DNA of 64,000 nucleotides from Sulfitobacter albidus (GCF_018200035.1 NZ_CP073581.1:2042501-2106500), one strand, 5' to 3'; counted from the first letter of the stretch, positions 10,745 through 19,815 are shown. Translations and numbers: made by a program. Notes: generated by a model not told the origin, from the letters alone.

Positions 10745-13504
10745 ATGCCAGTAGTTGTTGTCGAATCTCCTGCCAAGGCCAAGACGATCAACAAATATCT
10801 GGGGGATAATTTCACCGTTCTCGCCTCATACGGCCACGTGCGGGATCTGCCGCCCAAGGATGGCTCGGTCGATACCGATAATGATTTCGACATGCTGTGG
10901 GAGATAGCGTCGGACAGCAAAAAACACGTCAAGGCGATCGCAGATGCGCTGAAAGACGACAACGAACTCATCCTCGCCACCGACCCCGACCGCGAGGGCG
11001 AAGCGATCAGCTGGCACCTGCAAGAGGCGCTCACGAAACGCAAGTCGATCAAGAAGGACACGCCCGTCAGCCGCGTGGTGTTCAACCAGATCACGCAAAA
11101 GGCCGTCACGGACGCGATGAAGAACCCGCGCCAGGTCGATATGCCGCTGGTGGAGGCGTATCTGGCGCGCCGCGCGCTCGATTATCTGGTGGGCTTCAAC
11201 CTCTCGCCAGTGCTGTGGCGCAAGCTGCCGGGCGCAAAATCCGCGGGCCGCGTGCAATCGGTCACCCTGCGCCTCATCGTCGAGCGCGAGATGGAGATCG
11301 AAGCCTTCCGGCCCCGCGAATACTGGTCGGTCAAGGCGCTGCTGACCACCCCCTCGGGACAGGAGTTCGAGGCGCGGCTGACCGAGCTGACCGGCAAGAA
11401 ACTCGATAAATTCGACCTTGCCGACGCCACGCAGGCCGAAATGGCCGTGCAGGCCGTGGCCTCGCGTGATCTGACCGTCACCAGCGTCGAGGCAAAGCCG
11501 ACCTCGCGCAACCCGTCGGCCCCCTTCATGACCTCGACCCTGCAGCAGGAGGCGAGCCGCAAATTCGGCATGGGCGCGCGCCAGACCATGAGCACGGCGC
11601 AGCGCCTCTACGAGGCCGGGCACATCACCTACATGCGGACCGACGGCATCGACATGGCGCCCGAGGCCGTGACCATGGCGCGCGATGCGATCACCGACCG
11701 CTACGGCAGCAAATACGTGCCCGACAAGCCGCGCGTCTACAAAAACAAGGCAAAGAACGCGCAGGAGGCCCACGAATGTGTGCGCCCCACCGACATGACA
11801 AAGGACGCCGGATCGCTGAGCCTCAAGGACGACGATCAGCGCAAGCTCTATGATCTGATCTGGAAACGCACCCTCGCCTGCCAGATGGAAACCGCGCGGT
11901 TCGAGCGCACCACCGTCGAGATCGGCAGCGCAGACCGTCAGGTCGGCCTGCGCGCCAGCGGTCAGGTGATGATCTTTGACGGGTTTCTGAAGGTCTATGA
12001 AGAAGGGCGCGACGACGTCTCGGGCGACGACGATGACAAACGCCTGCCGCAGATCGATCAGGGCGACAAGCTGGGCAAGGCGCCCGCGACAGCGCTTCGG
12101 GCGGATTTCGACAAGGCCGAAGGGGTCGTGGACGGCGACGTGCTCGACGATGGCGACACCGGCGGCGCGTCCAAGGGCATGCACCGCAAATCCGGCGCGC
12201 TGCTGGCAGAGGGCGCAGCCGTGCTGGGCAGCCAGCACCACACCCAACCACCCCCACGCTACACCGAGGCCACGCTGGTCAAACGCATGGAAGAGCTCGG
12301 TATCGGGCGTCCGTCGACCTACGCGAGCATCGTCACCACCATTCAGGACCGCGGCTACGTGCGCCGCGAGGGCCAGCGGCTGATCCCCGAGGACAAGGGG
12401 CGGCTGGTGACGGCCTTCCTTGAGAATTACTTCCGACGCTACATCGGCTATGATTTCACCGCCGATCTTGAGGATCAGCTGGATCATGTCTCCGCCGGGG
12501 ATGCGGATTACAAGAAGGTGCTGGATCGCTTCTGGCGCGATTTCTCCGCCGCGATTGCGGAAACGGCCGATCTGCGCATCACCGAAGTGCTGGAAAAGAT
12601 CAACGACGTGCTGGCGCCGCATCTCTTCCCGCCGACCGAGGACGGAACCGACCCGCGCCTCTGCCCGAACTGCGGCGCGGGACGGCTGAGCATGCGCACC
12701 GCGCGATCGGGCGGGGCGTTCATCGGCTGCTCGAACTACCCCGAGTGCCGCTATACCCGCCCCTTCGGCCCGCCGGATCCGGAAGCCGAAGCCTCGGCCA
12801 TCCCGCCCGAAGGCAAGCTGTTGGGCGAGGATCAGGGCGACGAGATCCGCGTGTTCAAGGGCCGCTTTGGCCCCTACGTGCAGCGCGGCGACGTCACCGA
12901 AGAGGTCAAGAAACCGCCGCGCCAGTCGGTCCCAAAAGACTGGGAGCCCGAGGAGCTGGAGCTGGACCGCGCCGTCATGCTGTTGAGCCTGCCGCGCGAG
13001 ATCGGGCCACACCCCGAGGACGGCGTGATGGTCTGGGCCAATATCGGGCGCTACGGCCCCTACCTCAAGCACGCCGAGTCGACGTCTCACAAGGGCGGGA
13101 CCAACGCCAATCTTGAAGGCATCGACGAGGTCTGGACCGTGGGCATGAACCGCGCCGTGCAGTTGCTGGCCGAAAAAGTGGCGAGCCGTGGCGGGCGCGG
13201 ACAGGCGGCAAAACCCCTGCGCGAGCTGGGCGAGCACCCCGAGGTCGGCGGCCCGGTCAACGTGATGAAGGGCAAATACGGCCCTTACGTGAAATGGGAA
13301 AAGATCAACGCGACCATCCCCGAAGAGGTCGACCCCGAAGAGATCACCATGGCCCAGGCCGTGCATCTGATCGACGAACGGGCCGCAAAATCCGGCAAGA
13401 AGGTTGCGCCCAAGAAGAAGGCCGCGCCGAAAAAGAAACCGGCGGCCAAGAAAAAACCCGCCGCCAAAAAGAAACCAGCGGCCAAGAAAACCAGCGACGA
13501 CTAG
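10745..13504 (+). CDS. topA: DNA topoisomerase I
   Basis: This type IA enzyme relaxes negative supercoils by nicking one strand through an active-site tyrosine. The 919-residue protein starts with the TOPRIM domain (VESPAKAKTI), has DPDREGEAISWHL, the catalytic tyrosine in ITYMRTDGIDM, one four-cysteine zinc finger (CPNCGAG and CSNYPEC) and several GRFGPYV or GKYGPYV repeats. The last 30 residues are a Lys/Ala/Pro tail of repeated KKKPAA units that probably binds DNA. The stop codon shares a CTAG with that of the convergent marR gene. Confidence 0.98.
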   Translation: MPVVVVESPAKAKTINKYLGDNFTVLASYGHVRDLPPKDGSVDTDNDFDMLWEIASDSKKHVKAIADALKDDNELILATDPDREGEAISWHLQEALTKRKSIKKDTPVSRVVFNQITQKAVTDAMKNPRQVDMPLVEAYLARRALDYLVGFNLSPVLWRKLPGAKSAGRVQSVTLRLIVEREMEIEAFRPREYWSVKALLTTPSGQEFEARLTELTGKKLDKFDLADATQAEMAVQAVASRDLTVTSVEAKPTSRNPSAPFMTSTLQQEASRKFGMGARQTMSTAQRLYEAGHITYMRTDGIDMAPEAVTMARDAITDRYGSKYVPDKPRVYKNKAKNAQEAHECVRPTDMTKDAGSLSLKDDDQRKLYDLIWKRTLACQMETARFERTTVEIGSADRQVGLRASGQVMIFDGFLKVYEEGRDDVSGDDDDKRLPQIDQGDKLGKAPATALRADFDKAEGVVDGDVLDDGDTGGASKGMHRKSGALLAEGAAVLGSQHHTQPPPRYTEATLVKRMEELGIGRPSTYASIVTTIQDRGYVRREGQRLIPEDKGRLVTAFLENYFRRYIGYDFTADLEDQLDHVSAGDADYKKVLDRFWRDFSAAIAETADLRITEVLEKINDVLAPHLFPPTEDGTDPRLCPNCGAGRLSMRTARSGGAFIGCSNYPECRYTRPFGPPDPEAEASAIPPEGKLLGEDQGDEIRVFKGRFGPYVQRGDVTEEVKKPPRQSVPKDWEPEELELDRAVMLLSLPREIGPHPEDGVMVWANIGRYGPYLKHAESTSHKGGTNANLEGIDEVWTVGMNRAVQLLAEKVASRGGRGQAAKPLRELGEHPEVGGPVNVMKGKYGPYVKWEKINATIPEEVDPEEITMAQAVHLIDERAAKSGKKVAPKKKAAPKKKPAAKKKPAAKKKPAAKKTSDD

Positions 13505-13956
13505 GCGGTTGAGCCCCCTTCTTCGAGCGATTGCACCCGCTGGGCGACCTGCCCCAGCAGGTGCAGCAGCCTGTCTTGATCCGCCTCAGGCAACGCGGAC
13601 AAAAACAGGCGCATGTTGGCGATGTCCTGTTGGGCAATGGCATCCGCGACCCGCCGCCCGTCTGTCGTCAGCGAAATATCAAACGCGCGCCTGTCGTCCT
13701 TTGACTTTTCGCGCGCCAGCAGACCCCGGCCCCTGAGGCGGGCGATCACGCTGCTCATGGTGGTGGGGGCGATGCCCAGACGCTCGGCCAAGGCTGTGGC
13801 GCGCAGCGACGGCGCCTCACGCAGCGCACCAAGCAGCTGAAAATCCAGCATATTGAATTTGACGACGTGTTGATGCGCGGGCGCGGTGCGTTCGCTCACC
13901 AGCATGACACGCATCAGCAGTTGCACAATTTCCAGAAGGTCTTGTTCGCGGCTCAT
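13501..13956 (-). CDS. MarR family transcriptional regulator
   Basis: This 151-residue winged-helix repressor has the MarR core, with the recognition region LRATALAERLGIAPTTMSSV and the wing DDRRAFDISLTTDGRR. The ATG at 13954-13956 is chosen because the family alignment begins near it; upstream in-frame codons run into the promoter region. It is transcribed away from the SRPBCC gene at 14058, and a pair of direct repeats between the two genes is a likely operator. The ligand is unknown. The gene ends in a 4-base CTAG overlap with topA. Confidence 0.92.
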   Translation of the reverse strand: MSREQDLLEIVQLLMRVMLVSERTAPAHQHVVKFNMLDFQLLGALREAPSLRATALAERLGIAPTTMSSVIARLRGRGLLAREKSKDDRRAFDISLTTDGRRVADAIAQQDIANMRLFLSALPEADQDRLLHLLGQVAQRVQSLEEGGSTA

Positions 13957-14004
13957 CGGGTTTTTTCGCCAATGGTCCTTGAATACGCAAGGTGTGATCT
14001 CATT

Positions 14005-14041
14005 TACTACGGTATTCGTACAATATACTACGACATTCGTA
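14005..14041. promoter_or_regulatory. tandem operator-like repeats between marR and the SRPBCC gene
   Basis: Two 16-base copies, TACTACGGTATTCGTA (14005-14020) and TACTACGACATTCGTA (14026-14041), lie 21 bases apart start to start, which puts them on the same face of the helix. Each has TAC...GTA ends and is partly palindromic, as MarR sites are. The second copy ends just before the Shine-Dalgarno of the gene at 14058. Autoregulation and control of the divergent gene by this MarR protein is inferred. Confidence 0.6.
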
Positions 14042-14057
14042 TCAAAGGAGATCCCCC

Positions 14058-14624
14058 ATGCCCCTTCGCCCCCGCGCTCTCGTTGCCGCCGCCTTCGTGT
14101 CATTCGCCAGCCCGTCGCAGGCGGATGTCCCACCGCCCCCGCTGGCCGCCGACAAGCTCTATCAAACCAACACCGAACGGGCGGTCTTTCCCGGCAGCGT
14201 CGCGCAGGTGCGCGCGTTCTTTGACGCCAACCCGATCACCGATTTTGTCACCCCCACCGACGCGATCCCGGCGCTGATCGGCATCGAAGTGCTCTCGGGC
14301 GACTGGCCGCAGGTCGGCGCCGTGCGGCGCGTCGATCTCGACGGTGGCGATAGAGTGCTGGAGCGGGTGCTGATCAATGAGCCGGACCAATTCACCTATC
14401 AGATCTGGAACATCACCGCGCCCGCGGGCCGGTTCGTCGATCACATCAAGGGTGAGTTTCGCTATGTCCCGCAGGGCGATAGCGTTGAGGTGATCTGGGA
14501 CTACAACGTCAAGCCTGCTGTATTTGTCGCGCGTCCGTTTATCGCCAGCTACCTGCGCCGCGATTTCGGGCCGTTCATGCAGGCGGGGATGGACGGTATG
14601 CGCGCCGCACATGCCGGCAAATAA
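14058..14624 (+). CDS. exported SRPBCC (START-like) family protein
   Basis: A 188-residue protein with a signal peptide (cleavage near PSQADV) and a hydrophobic-cavity fold of the SRPBCC/polyketide-cyclase type, inferred from its pattern of an N-terminal beta strand followed by helix (RAVFPGSVAQVRAFF) and a long C-terminal helix (FGPFMQAGMDGMRAAH). Such domains bind small hydrophobic ligands. It is divergent from a MarR regulator, so it may be induced by the compound the regulator senses. The ligand and enzymatic role, if any, are unknown. Confidence 0.75.
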   Translation: MPLRPRALVAAAFVSFASPSQADVPPPPLAADKLYQTNTERAVFPGSVAQVRAFFDANPITDFVTPTDAIPALIGIEVLSGDWPQVGAVRRVDLDGGDRVLERVLINEPDQFTYQIWNITAPAGRFVDHIKGEFRYVPQGDSVEVIWDYNVKPAVFVARPFIASYLRRDFGPFMQAGMDGMRAAHAGK

Positions 14625-14723
14625 GCGCCGACGGGCGCATGGATCACGCGAATGTCAGGCGCAATTCAGCCGCCCGCTCCCTATATACGCGTCAAAGCGA
14701 AGATTATTGACGAAGGAGCAGAA

Positions 14724-15293
14724 ATGACCCGACCGCCCCTCACCCGCCGGCACATGATCGGCCTGACCACCGCCGCGCTCAGCGCGCCGTCGCTTGCGCT
14801 GGCGCAGGATGTGCGCCCCAGCAACACCGGCGTGCGCCGCAACACCGCCAGCTTTGTGCCCCAGCGCTGGCAGGACCACTTCGACAAGCTTGGCGCGGCC
14901 AGCATCGTCGCCGACACCACGTCGCGCGCGCTGCATTTCTGGAGCGGGGACGGCCAGATCTACAACGTCTACCCCACCTCCGTGCCCCGCACCGACGAGC
15001 TGACCAAGCGCGGCTATACCGAGATCGTGCGCAAGCGTGTCGGCCCCGACTGGACGCCCACGCCCAACATGCTCAAGGAAGATCCGACACTGGAATACAT
15101 GCCCCCCGGCCCCGGCAATCCGCTGGGCACCCACGCGATGTATCTCAGCTGGCCCGCCTATCTGATTCACGGCACGCACGACACGCGCAAGATCGGGCGG
15201 CAGTCGTCATCGGGCTGCATTGGCCTGTATAACCACATGGTCGAAGAGCTCTTCGCACTGGCCCCCGTGGGCACGCAGGTGCGCATCATCTGA
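14724..15293 (+). CDS. L,D-transpeptidase (YkuD domain), exported
   Basis: YkuD enzymes form 3-3 crosslinks in peptidoglycan or attach proteins to it. The 189-residue protein has an N-terminal export signal with a twin-arginine-like RR (TRRHMIGLTTAAL) and the catalytic region HGTHDTRKIGRQSSSGCIGL, holding the nucleophilic cysteine and the upstream histidine. The usual SHGCIR signature is changed to SSGCIG, but such variants are common in this clade. The ATG at 14724 follows an AAGGAG ribosome site. A second promoter-free gap of 99 bases separates it from the SRPBCC gene. Confidence 0.93.
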   Translation: MTRPPLTRRHMIGLTTAALSAPSLALAQDVRPSNTGVRRNTASFVPQRWQDHFDKLGAASIVADTTSRALHFWSGDGQIYNVYPTSVPRTDELTKRGYTEIVRKRVGPDWTPTPNMLKEDPTLEYMPPGPGNPLGTHAMYLSWPAYLIHGTHDTRKIGRQSSSGCIGLYNHMVEELFALAPVGTQVRII

Positions 15294-15402
15294 TCGCACC
15301 CCCGCTGCGGCGACCTTCGCCGCAGCGCCGCATCCAATTGACTTTCCGCCATGCGATGCGGCACAACCCCTGCACCACGTCACAACAGGGGGACCCCTTC
15401 CG

Positions 15403-16107
15403 ATGAAGAAAGTCTACGCCACCGCCGCCGAGGCCCTGGAGGGGGTTCTTGAGGACGGCATGTTGATCGCCTCGGGCGGTTTCGGTCTGTGCGGCATTCC
15501 CGAACTGCTGCTGGCCGCGATCCGCGATGCGGGCACCAAGGATCTGACATTTGCCTCCAACAATGCGGGCGTGGATGATTTTGGCATCGGGATCCTGCTG
15601 CAGACCAAGCAGGTCAAGAAAATGATCTCTTCCTACGTGGGCGAGAACGCGGAATTCATGCGCCAGTACCTCTCCGGTGAGCTCGAGCTGGAATTCAACC
15701 CGCAGGGCACCTTGGCCGAGCGTATGCGCGCCGGCGGCTGCGGCATCCCCGGCTTTTATACAAAGACCGGCGTCGGCACCCAGATCGCCGAGGGCAAAGA
15801 GGTCAAGCAATTCGGGGGTGAAGATTACATCCTCGAAGAGGGGATCTTTGCCGATCTGTCGATCGTGAAGGCCTGGAAGGCGGATGAGACCGGCAACCTG
15901 ATCTTCCGCAAGACCGCGCGCAACTTCAACCCGCCCGCCGCCATGTGTGGTCGCGTGTGCATCGCCGAGGTCGAGGAAATCGTGCCCAAGGGCAGCCTTG
16001 ATCCCGATCATATCCACCTGCCCGGCATCTACGTGCACCGCATCGTACAGGGCACGCACGAAAAGCGCATCGAACAGCGCACCACGCGCAAGAAAGAGGA
16101 GGCCTGA
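15403..16107 (+). CDS. scoA: 3-oxoacid CoA-transferase subunit A
   Basis: With the next gene it forms a succinyl-CoA:3-ketoacid CoA-transferase that activates acetoacetate, as in ketone-body or polyhydroxybutyrate breakdown. The 234-residue subunit has ASGGFGLCGIPELLL near the start and NNAGVDDFGIGILLQTKQVKKM, both typical of the alpha subunit. It is 3 bases upstream of subunit B. The start ATG at 15403 has a modest purine-rich stretch upstream. Confidence 0.95.
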   Translation: MKKVYATAAEALEGVLEDGMLIASGGFGLCGIPELLLAAIRDAGTKDLTFASNNAGVDDFGIGILLQTKQVKKMISSYVGENAEFMRQYLSGELELEFNPQGTLAERMRAGGCGIPGFYTKTGVGTQIAEGKEVKQFGGEDYILEEGIFADLSIVKAWKADETGNLIFRKTARNFNPPAAMCGRVCIAEVEEIVPKGSLDPDHIHLPGIYVHRIVQGTHEKRIEQRTTRKKEEA

Positions 16108-16110
16108 TCC

Positions 16111-16723
<613 letters not shown>

Positions 16724-16734
<11 letters not shown>

Positions 16735-17017
16735 GCCCGAGATCACGCGCGAGACGACCGGCTCGGGTGGGCGCTACGTGTTGCGCGTGGACGGGCATGA
16801 GGCGGAGCTTACCTACTCGCAGCTTGGCGCAACCCAGGTCATCGCGGATCACACCGCGGTGCCAGAGGCGCTGTCGGGAACGGGGGCGGGCCAGCGATTG
16901 GTGGAGCGTCTGGTGGCCGATGCCCATAGCGAAGGGTTCCGGATCGTGCCGCTGTGCCCCTTCGTCAACGCGATGCGCCGCCGCCATCCTGATTGGAGCG
17001 ATGCCTTCAACGTCTGA
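16724..17017 (+). CDS. small GNAT family N-acetyltransferase (YjdJ/NATD1-like)
   Basis: This 97-residue protein is a minimal GNAT domain: a short first beta strand (RYVLRVDGHEAELTY), the acetyl-CoA loop in LSGTGAGQRLVERLVADAH and the C-terminal CPFVNAMRRRHPDW that characterises the short YjdJ/NATD1 group. The likely start is a TTG at 16724, inside the end of scoB, since no ATG or GTG lies suitably placed. The substrate is unknown. The overlap with scoB implies coupling but not a metabolic link. Confidence 0.8.
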
Positions 17018-17024
17018 GCGCCGC

Positions 17025-17069
17025 AAAGTTTTACGTAAAACTTTGGGCCCAAAATTTCTTTGAAATTTT
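17025..17069. terminator. back-to-back palindromes, terminator for convergent genes
   Basis: Three palindromes sit in tandem: the perfect 20-base AAAGTTTTACGTAAAACTTT (17025-17044), GGGCCC (17045-17050) and AAAATTTC-TTT-GAAATTTT (17051-17069). They fill the 63-base gap between the GNAT gene and the oppositely transcribed lytic transglycosylase. The second AT hairpin supplies T-runs on both strands, so the block probably ends transcription from both sides. Confidence 0.6.
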
Positions 17070-17080
17070 GACCAGCGCGG

Positions 17081-17923
17081 TTATTTCATCGTGTGGAACA
17101 CACAGCCGTCCGAGATCAGCTGCGGCGGCGTCTTGCACAGGCCCCGCGCGACCTGAAACGCCGCCAGCACCTTGGGCACGTAATCGCGCGTTTCCGCAAA
17201 GGGCGGCACGCCCGCGTGTTTGCGCACCGATCCCTCGCCCGCATTGTATCCTGCCAGCACCAGTATCGGATCGCCCGCGAATTCGCCCATCAGCCAATCG
17301 AGGTACTTTATCCCGCCGGAGATATTCTGCTCAGGCACCGTGCGGTCGGTGACGCCAAAACGCTCTGCCGTCGCGGGCATCAGTTGCATCAAACCTTGCG
17401 CACCTGCAGAGCTGACAACCTCCGTGCGTCCCGACGACTCGACCGAGATCACCGCAAGCGCCAGCGCGGGCGAGACCTGCGTGCCGACAGAGGCGCGCAG
17501 AATATCGACGCCGTGCTGCACCGCGATCTCCTGCATCTGTTGCAGACGCGGCGCCGGCACCTTTGACGTGGCGCTCGCCAGCGCCGTCATCGCGACTTCC
17601 AACCTGCCGGGGCCGGACTGCGCCGCCTCGGGCGACACCTCATTCCAGAACCAAGTGTAGGCGCCCGCCTTGGGTCGGGCGATTGCACCCGATGGATCAG
17701 CGGCAACCGTCGGCGCCTGCGCTGCGGGCACCGGCACCGCGGCGGGCGCGCCAAAACTGGGGCGGTTGATGCGCACCTTGGCCTTCTTGCGTGTGCCCGC
17801 CTTGGGCGGTTTGACGAACTTTGGCTCGAACTGGGGAAAGGGTGCGGGGGTTTCGGCCCGCAGCGGCCCGGCCGGAATCATCGCGGCACAGGCGCAAAGG
17901 GCCAGGATCTGGCGAAGGGTCAT
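17081..17923 (-). CDS. lytic transglycosylase (SLT domain), secreted
   Basis: Lytic transglycosylases cut peptidoglycan between MurNAc and GlcNAc, forming 1,6-anhydro ends. The 280-residue protein has a signal peptide, a Pro/Ala-rich linker and a C-terminal SLT domain with the catalytic glutamate in VISVESSGR, then AGAQGLMQLMPATA and YNAGEGSVRKH. It lies upstream of the tad locus in the opposite direction, so it might help open the wall for the pilus secretin, but this is only a positional suggestion. Confidence 0.93.
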   Translation of the reverse strand: MTLRQILALCACAAMIPAGPLRAETPAPFPQFEPKFVKPPKAGTRKKAKVRINRPSFGAPAAVPVPAAQAPTVAADPSGAIARPKAGAYTWFWNEVSPEAAQSGPGRLEVAMTALASATSKVPAPRLQQMQEIAVQHGVDILRASVGTQVSPALALAVISVESSGRTEVVSSAGAQGLMQLMPATAERFGVTDRTVPEQNISGGIKYLDWLMGEFAGDPILVLAGYNAGEGSVRKHAGVPPFAETRDYVPKVLAAFQVARGLCKTPPQLISDGCVFHTMK

Positions 17924-18288
17924 GATTTACCTGCTCTGGCTGAAGGACTTTTGTCCGATCTTTCCTCCAGCATCCCTGAAAAAGCCCTCCCAAACCAGCA
18001 AATGCGGCACCCAAACCTGACGAATTTGCCTCAATTGAGGTGTTTGAGCCGCATCCGTTAACTTTCTCGGAACGCCGAGAAATCAAAAACCATTTCAAAT
18101 CAGATGTTTGAAAGAAAATCGCGGAAAAAATGGTTGATAGGCCAAATGCCATATTTGCCGCCAAACTCCTGCCCCATTCATCCGGCTATATAGCGTCATA
18201 CCAAGTCAAGCAGGCCTGAATGAGAGCGGGCCGGAACGCAGGGCAAGGTTGGAAACCTAACTTACTGATCCTTTGGAGGGACACTACA
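17924..18288. promoter_or_regulatory. 365-base regulatory gap between the lytic transglycosylase and the first pilin
   Basis: The gap is relatively AT-rich and holds three inverted repeats: CCTCAATTGAGG (18029-18040, perfect), TTTCTCGG-AACG-CCGAGAAA (18063-18082, 8-base stem with a tetraloop) and TTTCAAA/TTTGAAA (18093-18113). It must contain promoters for both divergent genes. I could not pick a convincing -35/-10 pair; TATATA at about 18187 is a possible -10. A ribosome site GGAGGG lies at 18275-18280. Confidence 0.45.
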
Positions 18289-18495
18289 ATGATGAAATTT
18301 CTGAAAAACTTCCGCAATGACGAATCCGGCGCCGTGACTGTTGACTGGGTTGTTCTGACAGCTGCCGTTGTTGGCCTGGCGATCGCCGCTTACGGCTCGA
18401 TCCAGACCGGTGCATCCAGCATGACCGAGAACACCGCGACATTCCTCGGCGACCAGACAATCGGTACCGTTGGCGCACCTGCTGCCGAAGATTAA
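18289..18495 (+). CDS. Flp-like type IVb pilin
   Basis: A 68-residue protein made of a short positive leader (MMKFLKNFRNDESG) and one hydrophobic helix (AVTVDWVVLTAAVVGLAIAAYG), as in Flp pilins of tad systems. The presumed leader-peptidase site is after the glycine, but the usual glutamate-tyrosine at positions +5/+6 is aspartate-tryptophan. It heads the tad locus and is followed by a strong terminator, which would give high pilin expression relative to the assembly genes. Confidence 0.85.
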   Translation: MMKFLKNFRNDESGAVTVDWVVLTAAVVGLAIAAYGSIQTGASSMTENTATFLGDQTIGTVGAPAAED

Positions 18496-18534
18496 GAACG
18501 TCAGCTAAGCATCGCTTAGCACGTGACTTCAGAG

Positions 18535-18571
18535 GGGGGCTGCGTTCTGCATGGAATGCAGCCCCCTTTTT
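18535..18571 (+). terminator. rho-independent terminator after the first pilin gene
   Basis: GGGGGCTGC (18535-18543) pairs perfectly with GCAGCCCCC (18558-18566) and is followed by TTTTT (18567-18571). A smaller hairpin GCTAAGC-ATC-GCTTAGC lies just before it at 18504-18520. The position directly after the pilin stop fits a terminator that leaves only part of the transcripts to enter downstream genes. Confidence 0.85.
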
Positions 18572-18622
18572 CCGTATCAGGCGCCCGCGTTTTCAGCGGT
18601 GCCACCGAGTGAAAGAAAAGCA

Positions 18623-18826
18623 ATGCCAAAAATGCTCACGTCGTTTCATAAAGACGAAGAAGGTGCCGTAACAGTTGATTGGGTCGTGTTGACCGCTGCC
18701 GTCTGTGGACTGGCCCTGGCATCCTTTGCGTCGATCCAGCAAGGCAGCCGTAGCGTGGGCGACAATGTCGGCACCTATCTGACCGACACCGATGTCGAAA
18801 CAGTGATGGGTCTGGTTGGCGAATAG
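18623..18826 (+). CDS. second Flp-like type IVb pilin
   Basis: This 67-residue paralogue repeats the design of the gene at 18289: leader MPKMLTSFHKDEEG, then the helix AVTVDWVVLTAAVCGLALAS. It keeps the same aspartate-tryptophan at +5/+6 and carries one cysteine in the helix. The start at 18623 follows a GAAAG purine stretch; an upstream in-frame ATG lies inside the terminator of the first pilin gene and is rejected. It may be a minor pilin or an alternative subunit. Confidence 0.83.
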   Translation: MPKMLTSFHKDEEGAVTVDWVVLTAAVCGLALASFASIQQGSRSVGDNVGTYLTDTDVETVMGLVGE

Positions 18827-18938
18827 GCACGCCAATACCCCGCCAGCGGCCCAAAAAAACCAAAATTCCGGGCCAGATTTGCCTGAGAGTGATAATTGTT
18901 CCGGCCCTGCCGGTTCTTGAGGTAAGAGGAACACGAAC

Positions 18939-19787
18939 ATGCGTATGATATTTGGGCTCGTGCTGTTGGTCGGTATCGCCTTGGCGGGCGGTGCGGTATA
19001 TCTCGCGAAAGATCAGATCGGCCAGTACAAGAATGCCATTGCCCGCGCCGAAGCGGCCAAGCAAAAGATCGTCCCGACACAGACCGTCTATGTCGCGACG
19101 CGCCAGTTGAAATACGGCGAGAAACTCGAAAAAGAAGATGTGCGGCCGGTGGAATTCCCGGTCACCGCCATCCCCGAGGGCACATTTGGCGACGAGACGT
19201 CGATCTTCCCGGAAAACACCGACGAGCACCGCATCGTGCTGCGCCCGATCGAAAAGGACGAGGCGCTGCTGGCGGTCAAGGTGACCCTGCCCGGCGAGGA
19301 TGCGGGCCTGACATCGCGGCTCGAGCGCGGCATGCGCGCCTTTGCGATCAAGGTCGATGTGTCCTCGGGCGTGTCCGGCTTCCTGCGACCGGGCGATACC
19401 GTTGACGTCTACTGGACCGGTCGCACCGGTGGCGGACAAAACCGTGGCGACGTCACCAAGCTGATCGAAAACAATGTGCAACTGATCGCTATCGACCAGC
19501 GCTCCGGCGAGCTTGAAGGCGCCTTGATCGCTCGGACGGTGACCGTGGCCGTCAGCCCCAATCAGGTGGCATCGCTGGCACAGGCGCAATCCACGGGCCG
19601 TCTGTCGCTGGCTCTGGTCGGCGCGGGTGACGACGTGATCGCCGAAAGCATCGAGGTCGACCAGCGCGACCTCCTGGGCATCACCGAAGAGGCGAAAGCC
19701 CCCGAAGCGCCCAAGGAGCGGGTCTGCACGATCCGTACCCGTCGCGGGGCCGAGGTGGTCAATCTGCCGATCCCCTGCACCAACTGA
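18939..19787 (+). CDS. cpaB: Flp pilus assembly protein CpaB (RcpC)
   Basis: CpaB is a periplasmic protein anchored in the inner membrane that supports the tad secretin. The 282-residue protein has an N-terminal membrane segment (MIFGLVLLVGIALAGGAVYL), a SAF domain (VATRQLKYGEKLEKEDV) and a later beta domain with FLRPGDTVDVYWTGR typical of RcpC/CpaB. It lies 112 bases after the second pilin and is closed by a terminator-like hairpin. Confidence 0.93.
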   Translation: MRMIFGLVLLVGIALAGGAVYLAKDQIGQYKNAIARAEAAKQKIVPTQTVYVATRQLKYGEKLEKEDVRPVEFPVTAIPEGTFGDETSIFPENTDEHRIVLRPIEKDEALLAVKVTLPGEDAGLTSRLERGMRAFAIKVDVSSGVSGFLRPGDTVDVYWTGRTGGGQNRGDVTKLIENNVQLIAIDQRSGELEGALIARTVTVAVSPNQVASLAQAQSTGRLSLALVGAGDDVIAESIEVDQRDLLGITEEAKAPEAPKERVCTIRTRRGAEVVNLPIPCTN

Positions 19788-19815
19788 TCCGCCGGGATCG
19801 CATCCCGACACAATG

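Noticed and set aside
10826..13366. An 846-codon minus-strand open frame over topA
   Set aside because: Shadow of topA, which has all family motifs on plus.
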